Of a stretch of 64,000 nt of DNA, positions 50,712 through 60,182 are shown piece after piece. The position numbers and the translations under genes are program-made. Within the stretch, counting starts at the first letter, position 1, and every line of letters begins with the position of its first letter. The stretch is from the NCBI GenBank assembly GCA_030425195.1, contig JAUIAV010000016.1, positions 1 through 64,000 on the forward strand. The letters run 5' to 3'. This DNA is from Gammaproteobacteria bacterium. Lineage in GTDB: Bacteria; Pseudomonadota; Gammaproteobacteria; Pseudomonadales; Azotimanducaceae. The notes beneath the pieces are model-generated. The model saw only the letters and a program-made list of their open reading frames with translations, ran no database searches and was not told the DNA's origin.

Positions 50712-52958
50712 ATGCACAAAACAGACGACTTGCTCACCAGAGACGACCGACGGGCAGACGGCCGAACCCGGCTGTATCGGTTCAACGCACTACTGGCGAT
50801 GGTTCTGGCGGCAATCTGCCTGAACACGGGTTCCGCCGCCTGGGCCGAGCCCGGCGCCGATGCGGCACCGCAGGTCGCCATCTCCACCGCACCGGAACCC
50901 ATGGATGCGGCCACCGAAGAGATCGCCGCCCTGTCTCCGCTGGACGTTCATCCCCGCACGGCGCTCGGCATCGTCGACCAGCTGCGCCACAACCACTACC
51001 TGAAGAAGCCGCTGGACGACCAGCTCTCCAGTGAGATTTTCGAGAAATACCTGTCGCTGCTCGATGGCGCCAAGGTCTACTTCACCGAAGCGGACATCAA
51101 GGAGCTGGAGAAATACCGTTACCTGCTCGACGATGCGCTAGTCCGCGGCAACCTGGAACCCGCGTTCGACATCTTCAACCGCTATCAAGTGCGCCTGGAC
51201 GAGCGTCTCAATTTTCTGCTCACCGAGCTGAACGCCGGCATCGGCGACATGGATTTCGAAGTGGACGAAAACATCGAGATCGACCGGGAAAACGCGAGCT
51301 GGCCCATGGACTCCGCGGAACTCGATGCCATCTGGCATAAGCGCCTGAAGGCCGCCGCGCTGAGCATGAAGCTGAACGGCAAGGACATGGAGGAAATCCA
51401 GGAACTGCTGACCAAGCGCTACAGCAACCGGCTGAAGCAGAGCCGTCAGACCAAGAGCGAGGATGCTTTCCAGCTCTATGTGAACGCCTTCGCGAGCACC
51501 TACGATCCGCACACCCAGTACTTCTCACCGCGGACCTCGCAGAACTTCAACATCAACATGTCTCTGTCGCTGGAAGGCATCGGTGCCGTGCTGCGCAACG
51601 AGGACGAGTACACTTCCGTGGTCGAGCTGGTGCCTGCCGGCCCGGCCGACAAGTCCGGCCTGATCAGCCCGTCGGACCGCATCGTCAGTGTCGGCCAGGG
51701 TGAGAAAGGTCCGCTGATCGACGTGGTCGGCTGGCGCCTGGACGACGTGGTGGAGCTGATCCGGGGCCCGAAGGGTTCCACCGTGCGTCTCGAAATCATC
51801 CCGAGTGCCGTCGACGATGACAGCACCCGGGTGATACAGATCACCCGTAACACGGTGAAGCTCGAGGAACAGGCCGCTCAGAAGCAGGTGCTGGAGCTCA
51901 CCCACAACGGTCAGAGCCGTCGGATCGGCATCGTCACCATCCCCACCTTCTACGTGGACTTCAAGGCCGTGCAGCAGGGGGATCCGAACTACAAGAGCAC
52001 CACCCGGGACGTACGCCGCCTGATCAACGAGCTGCAGACGGAAGGCGAAGGTATCGACGGACTGGTCATCGATCTGAGAAACAATGGCGGCGGTTCGCTG
52101 CAGGAAGCCGACTCGCTGACGGGCCTCTTCATCAAGTCCGGCCCCACGGTTCAGGTGAAGGCCGCCAGCCGCCGGGCCAACGTCTACGCCGATACGGACG
52201 GCGAGGTCGCGTGGGACGGTCCCATGGCCGTGCTGGTCGACCGGCTCTCCGCCTCTGCGTCCGAAATTTTCGCCGGTGCCATCCAGGACTACGGTCGCGG
52301 CATCATCATCGGCAATCAGACCTTCGGCAAAGGGACGGTGCAGACGCTGGTCCCGTTGAACCGGGGACAGCTGAAAATCACTGCCGCCAAGTTCTACCGG
52401 GTGTCGGGTCAGTCCACCCAGCATCAGGGCGTGCTGCCCGACATCGAGTTTCCGGAGACGTTCGACTCCGAGCGGATCGGCGAGAGCTCGCTCGATGATG
52501 CCATGCCCTGGGATGTCATCCAGCCTGCGGTCTATCCGCAGACCAATCAGATCGAAACCCTGCTGCCGGAGCTGACCGCTCTGCATGACGCCCGGACCGA
52601 GGACGATCCGGACTTCAATTACATGCGGGCCCTGTCAGACAAAGCCCGGGAAAACCGGGAGCGCACGCATGTGTCGCTGAAGCAGAGCGTGCGGACCGCC
52701 GAGAAGGAGCAGGAGGACCAGTGGCTTCTGGATCTCGAGAACGGACTGCGTGTGGCCAAGGGCGAGGCGCCCGTGGACAGCCTGGACGCCCTGGACGAGT
52801 TGAGGAAAGCCGAGCAGGAGGCGGAGGAAGAGCCTGATCCCGCCAAGGATCCGCTGCTCACCGAGTCGGGTCACATCCTGCTCGACCTGATCTCCCTGAG
52901 CCACCAGGTGGCGCTGGTCGAACGTTCGCCCGAGGACGACGGCACCAGCATTCAGTAG
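50712..52958 (+). CDS. prc: Tail-specific periplasmic protease Prc (S41)
   Basis: 748 residues (E. coli 682). An N-terminal membrane/signal segment (about 25-45) precedes a helical N-terminal domain, a PDZ domain near 280-370, and the S41 core with LSASASEIF (Ser515) and TFGKGTVQ (Lys540). The 25-residue spacing is the same as E. coli Ser430/Lys455. It degrades or trims proteins with nonpolar C-termini, including penicillin-binding protein 3 and hydrolase regulators. A charged C-terminal tail follows. It neighbours FKBP and Lon genes. Confidence 0.96.
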   Translation: MHKTDDLLTRDDRRADGRTRLYRFNALLAMVLAAICLNTGSAAWAEPGADAAPQVAISTAPEPMDAATEEIAALSPLDVHPRTALGIVDQLRHNHYLKKPLDDQLSSEIFEKYLSLLDGAKVYFTEADIKELEKYRYLLDDALVRGNLEPAFDIFNRYQVRLDERLNFLLTELNAGIGDMDFEVDENIEIDRENASWPMDSAELDAIWHKRLKAAALSMKLNGKDMEEIQELLTKRYSNRLKQSRQTKSEDAFQLYVNAFASTYDPHTQYFSPRTSQNFNINMSLSLEGIGAVLRNEDEYTSVVELVPAGPADKSGLISPSDRIVSVGQGEKGPLIDVVGWRLDDVVELIRGPKGSTVRLEIIPSAVDDDSTRVIQITRNTVKLEEQAAQKQVLELTHNGQSRRIGIVTIPTFYVDFKAVQQGDPNYKSTTRDVRRLINELQTEGEGIDGLVIDLRNNGGGSLQEADSLTGLFIKSGPTVQVKAASRRANVYADTDGEVAWDGPMAVLVDRLSASASEIFAGAIQDYGRGIIIGNQTFGKGTVQTLVPLNRGQLKITAAKFYRVSGQSTQHQGVLPDIEFPETFDSERIGESSLDDAMPWDVIQPAVYPQTNQIETLLPELTALHDARTEDDPDFNYMRALSDKARENRERTHVSLKQSVRTAEKEQEDQWLLDLENGLRVAKGEAPVDSLDALDELRKAEQEAEEEPDPAKDPLLTESGHILLDLISLSHQVALVERSPEDDGTSIQ

Positions 52959-52986
52959 GGCCTCACCACGCCCCCGGGCGCCGGCG

Positions 52987-53014
52987 ATTGAATTTCCGGA
53001 ATCCGACCCTAGAT
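52987..53014 (+). promoter_or_regulatory. lon: Candidate sigma-32 (heat-shock) promoter for lon
   Basis: ATTGAA, a 14-base spacer, then CCCTAGAT resembles the CTTGAA-N13/15-CCCCATNT pattern of RpoH promoters, 29 bases before the lon ATG. lon is a known RpoH target in E. coli. The match is imperfect, so this is tentative. Confidence 0.4.
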
Positions 53015-53042
53015 ATGACTCACGGACGATAAGGACGTGAGT

Positions 53043-55424
53043 ATGGATATCGATCAGCAGGGGGACGTCATCGCACCCGAAGGTGGCGGCCAGATACTCC
53101 TGCCCAGCGAAGCCCACCCGGGCATCATTCATGTGCTGCCCTATGAAAGGCCTTTCTTTCCCGGTCAGGCCATCCCCCTCGTGGTCGATGCAGAAACCTG
53201 GATGCCCACCCTCAAAGCGGTGCAGAAACGGGATCAGGACGTGATCGGGCTGGTGGCGCTGCGGGAAGGTGTCGACGACGACACCCCGGTCGGTCCGGAA
53301 TCGCTCTACGAGATGGGCACTCTGTGCCGGGTGCACCGCGTTCACCGGGAAGACGAGCAGCTGCAGATTCTGCTGGAAGGCCTGCAGCGGTTCCGGGTGC
53401 GCCGGTGGGTCACCGAGACTCCTCCCCTGTCCGTTGCGGCCCAGTACTTCCCGGAACGGGCCCAGGCCGACGACGAGGCTCAGAAGGCCTATGCGGTCGC
53501 CATCATCAACATCATCAAGGAACTGATCCCGCTCAATCCGCTCTACGGCGAAGAGCTCAAGATCTTCCTGGCCCGCTCAAATCCGAACCGTCCTTCCGTG
53601 CTCGCAGACTTCGCAGCCAGCCTCACCTCCGCCTCGCGCCCGGAGCTGCAGGAAGTGCTGGAGACGGTGAATCTGCAGCGTCGCCTGGAAAAGGTGGTGG
53701 AGCTGCTTCACAAGGAACTGGAGATCGCCCGGGCGCAGCGGGAGATCCGCGAGCATGTGGAATCCGAGATCCAGAGCCACCAGCGGGAAACCATCCTCCG
53801 CCAGCAGCTCAAGTACATCCAGAAGGAGCTGGGAATCGCCAAGGACGACCGGACGGCGGAGATCGAGGAGTTCCAGGGTCGCCTCGAATCCCTGGACGTA
53901 CCCGAACAGGCGATGAAGCGGATCGAGGAAGAACTGAAGAAACTCTCCACCCTGGAACCGGGCTCTCCGGAATTCGGAGTGACCCGGAACTACCTGGACT
54001 GGCTGACCAGCGTCCCCTGGGGCAGGCACAGCGAGGATGCCGGTGATCTCGTGGAAGCCGGACGTGTGCTGGATTCGCACCACGAGGGGCTCGCCGACGT
54101 GAAGGAGCGCATCCTGGAGTTTCTCGCGCTCGGCATCATGAAGGGCGACGTGGCCGGCTCGATCATCTGCCTGGTCGGTCCGCCCGGTGTGGGCAAAACC
54201 TCGCTCGGCCGCTCCATCGCCGATGCGCTCGGCCGCACCTTCTACCGTTTCTCCGTGGGCGGCATGCGGGACGAGGCGGAAATCAAAGGGCATCGACGCA
54301 CCTACATCGGCGCCATGCCGGGCAAGCTCATCCAGGCGCTCAAGGACACCGGTGTGTCGAATCCCGTCATCATGCTGGACGAGGTGGACAAGATCGGCGC
54401 CTCATACCAGGGCGACCCCGCCAGCGCCCTGCTCGAGGTGCTGGATCCCGAACAGAACGGCAGCTTCCACGACCATTACCTGGACGTGGACGTGGACCTC
54501 TCGAAGGTGCTCTTCATCTGCACCGCGAATCAGCTGGATACCATTCCCGGCCCGCTGCTCGACCGGATGGAGGTCATCCACCTGTCCGGGTATCTGGACA
54601 GTGAAAAAAAAGCCATCGCCCGGAAGCACCTGCTGCCCAGGCAACTGAAGCGGGCGGGGCTCAAGCGCAGCGATCTGAAGCTGACCGCGAAAGCACTGGG
54701 CGCCATCATCGAAGGTTTCTCACGGGAAGCGGGGGTACGGCGGCTCGAGAAGTCCCTGGCCGCCATCGTCCGCAAGGCGGTCGTCCGGATTCTCAAAGGC
54801 GAGGCCACACCCGTCACCATCGATGCGGAAGACGTCCCGGCGTATCTGGGCCGGCCCCTGTATGAGAAGGAAGCGCTTCAGCATGGCGTAGGCATCGTCA
54901 CGGGACTCGCCTGGACCGCGCTCGGCGGCGCGACCCTGCCTGTAGAGGCGACGCGCGTACATGGTAGACAGGCCGGTCTCAAGCTCACCGGCCAGCTCGG
55001 TGACGTGATGAAGGAATCCGCCAACATCGCCTACAGCTATCTCGTCGCCCACGCGGACGAGCTTGGTGTGGAAGCGGGCTGGTTCGAGAAGGCGAACATC
55101 CACATGCACGTACCTGCGGGCGCCACACCCAAGGACGGGCCCAGCGCCGGCATCACCATGGCCACCGCCCTTCTCTCCCTGGCGCGCGGCAGGGCGCCGA
55201 AGCGAAGATTCGCCATGACAGGCGAGCTCACGCTGACAGGACAGGTATATCCGATCGGCGGCGTCCGGGAAAAACTGCTGGCCGCCAAGCGTCAGAAAAT
55301 CCGTGAGGTCATCCTGCCCGCCGCCAACCAACGGGAATACGAGGAAGTTCCGGAATACATCAGAAAGGGTATAACCGTGCACTTCGTCTCACGGTTCGAA
55401 GAAGTCGAGGCCCTCGTGTTCTAG
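53043..55424 (+). CDS. lon: ATP-dependent protease Lon
   Basis: 793 residues (E. coli 784). The N-terminal substrate-binding domain and coiled coil are followed by an AAA+ module with [15 protein letters not shown] and [11 protein letters not shown], and a Ser-Lys protease domain with [17 protein letters not shown] (Ser701) and [12 protein letters not shown] (Lys744). The 43-residue spacing matches E. coli Ser679/Lys722. I prefer the ATG at 53043 because AAGGA is eight bases before it. A GTG two codons earlier is too close. It stands alone after prc, not beside clpX. Confidence 0.97.
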   Translation: MDIDQQGDVIAPEGGGQILLPSEAHPGIIHVLPYERPFFPGQAIPLVVDAETWMPTLKAVQKRDQDVIGLVALREGVDDDTPVGPESLYEMGTLCRVHRVHREDEQLQILLEGLQRFRVRRWVTETPPLSVAAQYFPERAQADDEAQKAYAVAIINIIKELIPLNPLYGEELKIFLARSNPNRPSVLADFAASLTSASRPELQEVLETVNLQRRLEKVVELLHKELEIARAQREIREHVESEIQSHQRETILRQQLKYIQKELGIAKDDRTAEIEEFQGRLESLDVPEQAMKRIEEELKKLSTLEPGSPEFGVTRNYLDWLTSVPWGRHSEDAGDLVEAGRVLDSHHEGLADVKERILEFLALGIMKGDVAGSIICLVGPPGVGKTSLGRSIADALGRTFYRFSVGGMRDEAEIKGHRRTYIGAMPGKLIQALKDTGVSNPVIMLDEVDKIGASYQGDPASALLEVLDPEQNGSFHDHYLDVDVDLSKVLFICTANQLDTIPGPLLDRMEVIHLSGYLDSEKKAIARKHLLPRQLKRAGLKRSDLKLTAKALGAIIEGFSREAGVRRLEKSLAAIVRKAVVRILKGEATPVTIDAEDVPAYLGRPLYEKEALQHGVGIVTGLAWTALGGATLPVEATRVHGRQAGLKLTGQLGDVMKESANIAYSYLVAHADELGVEAGWFEKANIHMHVPAGATPKDGPSAGITMATALLSLARGRAPKRRFAMTGELTLTGQVYPIGGVREKLLAAKRQKIREVILPAANQREYEEVPEYIRKGITVHFVSRFEEVEALVF

Positions 55425-55516
55425 TCGGCACGCCATTACATCAGCCGCAAAAAGACAACGTTCTTAAGCCGGGTGCTTTGCTCTACCATAGCGGCAAAGA
55501 CCCGACTTGAGCTCCC

Positions 55517-57322
55517 GTGATCACGACACCCGATCCCCACGCCATCGCGATGATGGTGCTGACTTTGATCGCCCTGATGCTTTTCACCAGGGACCGCATC
55601 CCGCTGGAGCTCTCGAGCCTGGGTCTGATCGCCGTGCTGGCCACCGGATTCGCACTGTTCCCCTATCCCGGCGTCGAGCCCGTCGATTTTTTCGCCGGTT
55701 TCGCCCATGAAGCGCTCATAGCCGTCTGCGCTCTGATGGTGCTCGGTCAGGGTCTCGTGCGGACCGGGGCCCTGGAGCCCGTGGGCCGCGTCCTCGGACG
55801 GGTGTGGGGCCGTGCACCGTTTCTGTCGTTTCTCGCGACGCTCGTGATCGGCGCGATCCTCTCCGCATTCGTCAACAACACCCCCATCGTGGTGCTGCTG
55901 CTCCCGATCCTCGTGAGCGTCTGCCTGCGCACCTCGAGCTCTCCGGCCGGAGTCCTGATGCCCATGGGTTTCGCCACCCTGATCGGCGGCATGGCGACCA
56001 CCGTCGGCACATCGACCAATCTCCTCGTGGTGAGCGTCGCCCGCGACCTCGGACTCAAGGAGATCGGCATGTTCGACTTCGTCCTGCCGGCGGCCATCGC
56101 CGGCGGCGTCGCCATCGTCTATCTCTGGCTGATCGCTCCCCGTCTGCTGCCCGCCCGGCCCATCGATCTCGACAATCCCTCGCCCCGTGTGTTCGAAGCC
56201 CGGCTGCAGCTGGAGGAAGCCTCTCCCTTCATCGGCAGGACCCTGGCAGACGCCATCGCGGCCACCGACACGGAGATGAGCGTCACCAGGATCCGGCGCG
56301 GGGAAAATTTCATCATGCCGCTGCCGGACGTGGTGCTGAGAGCAGGAGACCGGCTGCGGGTGAACGATACGCCCTCACAGCTCAAGCATTACGAGAAGAT
56401 TCTCGGGGCCCATCTGTATTCCGGTGACCGGCAGGTGGATGAGGACCATCCCCTGTCCGCCGACAATCAGATTCTGGCCGAGATCGCCGTGGTCCAGGGC
56501 TCCACACTGGACCGGGCGAACCTGAAGTTCGCCCGCTTTCTCGACCGCTATCAGCTTGCCGTACTTGCCCTGCACCGGGCCGGCAGGGACATTCTGGATG
56601 CCAAGGACGAGATCCAGGAGGTGCTGCTGCAGCCGGCAGACATCCTGCTCGTTCAGGGCTCCCGGGATCAGATCGCCAGTCTCAAGCAGACGACGGACTT
56701 TCTGGTGCTGGATGCCAGCGTCGATCTTCCGAAAAACGACAAGGCATTCATCGCACTGGCCGTGCTGGCGGGCGCCATCGCGCTCGCCGCGACCGGCGTC
56801 CTGCCCATCGCCGTCAGTGCGGTGGCCGGCGCGGCCGTGCTGCTTGCCACCCGCTGTCTGAATCTCGGAGCAGCCATCCGCGCGATCAGCCCATCCGTGT
56901 TCTTCGTGGTGGTGGCCAGTCTCGCGCTCGGTCACGGCCTGGTGGTGACCGGCGCCATCGACTATGTGACCAGCCTGTTCCTCGCCTCCACGGAAGGGGC
57001 CTCGCCCACGGTCATTCTCTCCGCTCTCATGCTGCTGCTGGCGATTCTGACCAACATCGTATCCAACAACGCCGCCGCGGTGATCGGTACACCCATTGCC
57101 GTCGGTATCGCGGTGCAGCTGGGCCTGCCGCCGGAACCTTTCGTGCTTGCCGTGCTGTTCGGCGCCAACATGAGCTACGCCACGCCCATGGCCTACAACA
57201 CCAACCTGCTGGTGATGAGCGCCGGCAACTACACCTTCGCCGAGTTCGTGAAGGTAGGCGTGCCGCTGACCCTTCTGATGTGGGTCACCCTCACCTGGGT
57301 CCTGAGCACGCTCTACTTCTGA
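55517..57322 (+). CDS. SLC13-family (DASS/YfbS-like) transporter with two RCK_C domains
   Basis: 601 residues from a GTG. Two halves of hydrophobic segments carry the helix-break motifs FVNNTPIVVLLLPI and NIVSNNAAAVIGTP, each with nearby Thr/Asn residues typical of sodium/dicarboxylate carriers. A central soluble insert (about 220-385) contains two TrkA_C/RCK_C modules, seen in the large SodiT/YfbS-like group. The substrate may be a dicarboxylate, sulfate or another anion; the sequence does not decide. It lies convergent to the aromatic-degradation genes and might supply a substrate, which is speculative. Confidence 0.85.
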   Translation: MITTPDPHAIAMMVLTLIALMLFTRDRIPLELSSLGLIAVLATGFALFPYPGVEPVDFFAGFAHEALIAVCALMVLGQGLVRTGALEPVGRVLGRVWGRAPFLSFLATLVIGAILSAFVNNTPIVVLLLPILVSVCLRTSSSPAGVLMPMGFATLIGGMATTVGTSTNLLVVSVARDLGLKEIGMFDFVLPAAIAGGVAIVYLWLIAPRLLPARPIDLDNPSPRVFEARLQLEEASPFIGRTLADAIAATDTEMSVTRIRRGENFIMPLPDVVLRAGDRLRVNDTPSQLKHYEKILGAHLYSGDRQVDEDHPLSADNQILAEIAVVQGSTLDRANLKFARFLDRYQLAVLALHRAGRDILDAKDEIQEVLLQPADILLVQGSRDQIASLKQTTDFLVLDASVDLPKNDKAFIALAVLAGAIALAATGVLPIAVSAVAGAAVLLATRCLNLGAAIRAISPSVFFVVVASLALGHGLVVTGAIDYVTSLFLASTEGASPTVILSALMLLLAILTNIVSNNAAAVIGTPIAVGIAVQLGLPPEPFVLAVLFGANMSYATPMAYNTNLLVMSAGNYTFAEFVKVGVPLTLLMWVTLTWVLSTLYF

Positions 57323-57332
57323 GCCTGAGCGA

Positions 57333-57860
57333 TCATTCCCGCCGGTTGGCGAACGGCGCGTCTGACTGTTCCGGCGACGCGAAACCGGGCTCATGAGAGA
57401 AGTTCTCCTGTACCCAGGCCAGCGCCTCCGCTTCCTCCAGCTCCGGCTTCCAGACTTTGCCCTGGGGCTGCTGGACGTGCCAGGGGGTATCCCAGAACAC
57501 CTCCAGGCCGTTCCCTTCCGGGTCGTTGAAATACAGGGACAGCGTGTTGCCGTGGGATAGCGGCAGGATGTCCACCGCGAGTCCGGTCAACCGTTCGTGC
57601 AGCGCCCGGACGTCCTCGAAGCCGCCCACCCGGAAGGCCAGGTGGTTGAGTGGATTCCCCGCCGTATCGCCGTCGCGCACGGGCACCATGGCGATCTGGT
57701 GGTGCTCGTCCGGGTCGTTGCTCATGAATACGATCTCCGGCGCCCCCGGGCCCAGCGGGCCGCGGTCGCTGATGGTGAATCCGAGCACGTCCGTATAGAA
57801 GCCGAGCATGGCTTCCAGATCACGGACGTTGAGCACCGCATGTGACCAGGTCAGTTTCAC
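57333..57860 (-). CDS. VOC-family extradiol dioxygenase-like protein
   Basis: 175 residues, a one-domain vicinal oxygen chelate fold with two beta-alpha-beta-beta-beta modules. The probable metal ligands His7 (SHAVLNVRDL), His73 (LNHLAFRV) and Glu120 (GNGLEVFWDTPW) form the 2-His-1-carboxylate set of type I extradiol dioxygenases. A hydrophilic tail follows about residue 135. It lies 33 bases after the monooxygenase gene on the same strand, so ring cleavage after hydroxylation is the natural reading. A glyoxalase-type activity cannot be excluded. Confidence 0.8.
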   Translation of the reverse strand: MKLTWSHAVLNVRDLEAMLGFYTDVLGFTISDRGPLGPGAPEIVFMSNDPDEHHQIAMVPVRDGDTAGNPLNHLAFRVGGFEDVRALHERLTGLAVDILPLSHGNTLSLYFNDPEGNGLEVFWDTPWHVQQPQGKVWKPELEEAEALAWVQENFSHEPGFASPEQSDAPFANRRE

Positions 57861-57893
57861 AGTTCTCCTCCTGCCGGTTCTTCCGGCCGCTGA

Positions 57894-59480
57894 TCAATCG
57901 TCATAGGTCAGTGAAAGCTTTTCGGCGAGCAGGCCGATGAGCCGGTCCAGGGACAGCTCCGCCGTGGTGTGGCCGAACACGAGCCTGTCCGGGCGGACGA
58001 TGGCCGCCTCATGGTGTTCGAACAGCCGGTCGAACCGCCCGCGCACGGCCTCCAGGCCCTGCAGACCCACCCGGGCAGCGCCGAGATGATCGAGTATGCG
58101 CCGCGATGCATCCGACAGCACGGGCTCGCCCTCTCGGACCACGACCGCAAAACCCGTACCGAGCAGGTCATCCAGGCGGGTCTCCCGGGCGTCCGCCTGC
58201 CGGACGATGGGCTGATTGAAAAGATGTCCGGTGAAACCCGTGTCCGATACCTGGTCGACGAGAACCACCCCATCCCGGATGGGCGGTTGCGCCCGGCCCT
58301 GGCCGTAACCCGACGACGCAAGGGACGCCGGTGCTTCCGGGACCGGCTCCCCTGCCCGGGCGCAGCGCTCCTGCTCCGCCAGGTGCTCCATGAGCCGGCC
58401 GATGGAAACGGCCCATTCGACAAGATCGTGGGCGTGACCGTTCCGCTCGGCAAAGTAGCTGTCGAGCAGACGTTCGTCCGCCGCACCCCGGATGACCAGG
58501 GGGAGCTTCCAGGCGAGGTTCACCACGTCACGCATGCCCGCATTCATGCCCTGTCCGAGGAAGGGCGGCGTCTGATGTGCCGCGTCCCCGGCGATGAAGA
58601 TGCAGCCGTCCCGCCAGCGGTCGGCAGTGGCGGCATGAAACTGATAGACCGCGGCGCGACGGATCTCGTAGGTCCCCCTAGGGGTCCAGGGATCGATCAG
58701 ACTGAAGATCTTCTCCTCGTTCAGCATCTCGGCCGCCGTCTCGCCGGCATGCATCCTGAATTCCCAGCGGCGATAGGGATCCTTCGTGCAGACGTAGGTG
58801 ACCAGCCGCTCCGGGTCGCAGACCTGAAGGGTGTCGTTGCCCAGTGTGTGTCCGGATTTCAGGGTTACGTCCACCACCAGCCATTCATGATCGTAGCCGA
58901 GGTTCTTCCAGCCGATACCCAGCGCCCTGCGCACGGAGCTCGATGCTCCGTCGCAGGCCAGCGCATACCGGGCGCTGAGCCGCCCGGGGGCGCGGTCACC
59001 CGGGCGGCCGAATTCGAGGCGCACCCCGGCCCCCGTGTTTTCGACCCCGGACGCCTCGTAACCGATGAACGCCCGGACCCGTTCGTGATTCACCGCCTCG
59101 CTGCGCAGGTAGGACTCGAGCTCCGGCTGATCGAACATGTTCATGGGCTGCCAGCCGTTGCTCCCGAAAGCGACGAACGGCTGGCCGAACAGCCATTCCC
59201 GCCGGGCGTTCGCGAAGCCGGCCCGGTCGCCGGGTCGGACGGGCTGCATGAGGTCCTGGACCGCCTGCCCGCGGCCCACTTTCTGAAACGCACGGATGAT
59301 CTCGCCGTCCAGATTGACTGCCCTCGGCAGACGGTAGACGGTCTCGTCCCGTTCGATGGCGGCGACCGTGAGGCCGGCTTCCGCCAGCAGAAGGGCGGCC
59401 GTGCAGCCCACGGGCCCCAGCCCGACGACGACCACGTCGTACTCCGGAGAACGGACAGCGTCATAATTGACTGTAGTCAT
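57894..59480 (-). CDS. FAD-dependent aromatic monooxygenase (MhpA-like)
   Basis: 528 residues. FAD-binding motifs of group A flavin hydroxylases are VVVGLGPVGCTAALLLAE (about 17-34), the mid-chain ALACDGASSSVRRALG, and GDAAHQTPPFLGQGMNAGMRD. The last 130 residues are a thioredoxin-like C-terminal domain typical of MhpA/PheA hydroxylases. It hydroxylates a phenolic acid using NAD(P)H. The exact substrate is open. It is transcribed divergently from the TetR gene, and no ribosome site precedes the ATG. Confidence 0.9.
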   Translation of the reverse strand: MTTVNYDAVRSPEYDVVVVGLGPVGCTAALLLAEAGLTVAAIERDETVYRLPRAVNLDGEIIRAFQKVGRGQAVQDLMQPVRPGDRAGFANARREWLFGQPFVAFGSNGWQPMNMFDQPELESYLRSEAVNHERVRAFIGYEASGVENTGAGVRLEFGRPGDRAPGRLSARYALACDGASSSVRRALGIGWKNLGYDHEWLVVDVTLKSGHTLGNDTLQVCDPERLVTYVCTKDPYRRWEFRMHAGETAAEMLNEEKIFSLIDPWTPRGTYEIRRAAVYQFHAATADRWRDGCIFIAGDAAHQTPPFLGQGMNAGMRDVVNLAWKLPLVIRGAADERLLDSYFAERNGHAHDLVEWAVSIGRLMEHLAEQERCARAGEPVPEAPASLASSGYGQGRAQPPIRDGVVLVDQVSDTGFTGHLFNQPIVRQADARETRLDDLLGTGFAVVVREGEPVLSDASRRILDHLGAARVGLQGLEAVRGRFDRLFEHHEAAIVRPDRLVFGHTTAELSLDRLIGLLAEKLSLTYDD

Positions 59481-59516
59481 TTTTGGAAGTTATCATTCGT
59501 GATCACAGTCAGTCAA
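59467..59516 (-). promoter_or_regulatory. Promoter/operator region between monooxygenase and TetR genes
   Basis: On the minus strand TTGACT (59511-59516), a 16-base spacer and GATAAC (59489-59494) form a sigma-70-like promoter whose start would fall one to three bases before the monooxygenase ATG. The spacer contains the palindrome GTGATCAC (59499-59506). TTGACTG (59467-59473) and CAGTCAA (59510-59516) form an inverted repeat across the region, a plausible TetR operator. Confidence 0.5.
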
Positions 59517-59525
59517 CAGAATCCC

Positions 59526-60182
59526 ATGACGAGCCCAGCCGCTGCCAGCACCGGAGAGTCCCGGGTCACGAGAAAACGACGGGAATCCAGGGCCCGGATC
59601 ATCCGGGCGGCGGAACACCTCATGCGTTCACGACCCGTGGAGGATGTCACCATCGGCGACATCACCAGCGCGGCGGATGTGGGCCATGGTTCCTTCTACC
59701 TGCACTTCAGAAGCAAGAACGAGGTCCTGATCCCCGTGGTTCGGGCAGCGGCCGAGCGCTGGGACGAGGCGCTGCAGAAGGCACTGGCCGATTGCAGAGA
59801 CCCGGCAGAAGTGGTCGGGCTGTCCACCCGCCACATGGGCCGGCAGATAACCGGCGACCCGCTCTGGCGCTGGACGCTCAGGCATTCGGGCATGCCCATC
59901 GACACGCTGCGGAATGCGGTGGGCCGGTTCGCCGCCCGGGACATCGGTCGGGGGCTTCTCTCAGGACGTTTCCAGGTACCGGATCTGGCTGCGGCCAGCA
60001 GTTTCCTGTTCGGCGGGTTCGTCGCCGGCCTGCTCACGAGCCTGGATGCGGAAAATCCCGAGCAGGCCATCGATCAGATGGCAGAACTCCTGCTGAGAAC
60101 CATGGGTCTTCCGCTCGACGATGCGGCCCGGATCGCGCATCAGCCCTTACCGCCCCTCACCCTGAATGGAGATCGAACATGA
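59526..60182 (+). CDS. TetR family transcriptional regulator
   Basis: 218 residues. The N-terminal helix-turn-helix (about 20-65) has RARIIRAAEHLMRSRPVEDVTIGDITSAADVGHGSFYLHF, split here only by spacing, as in TetR/AcrR proteins. The C-terminal helical ligand-binding domain is unassigned. It is divergent from the monooxygenase gene and overlaps the FAH hydrolase gene by ATGA, so it probably represses this cluster and responds to a pathway aromatic. A GTG at 59499 is a possible earlier start. Confidence 0.9.
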   Translation: MTSPAAASTGESRVTRKRRESRARIIRAAEHLMRSRPVEDVTIGDITSAADVGHGSFYLHFRSKNEVLIPVVRAAAERWDEALQKALADCRDPAEVVGLSTRHMGRQITGDPLWRWTLRHSGMPIDTLRNAVGRFAARDIGRGLLSGRFQVPDLAAASSFLFGGFVAGLLTSLDAENPEQAIDQMAELLLRTMGLPLDDAARIAHQPLPPLTLNGDRT

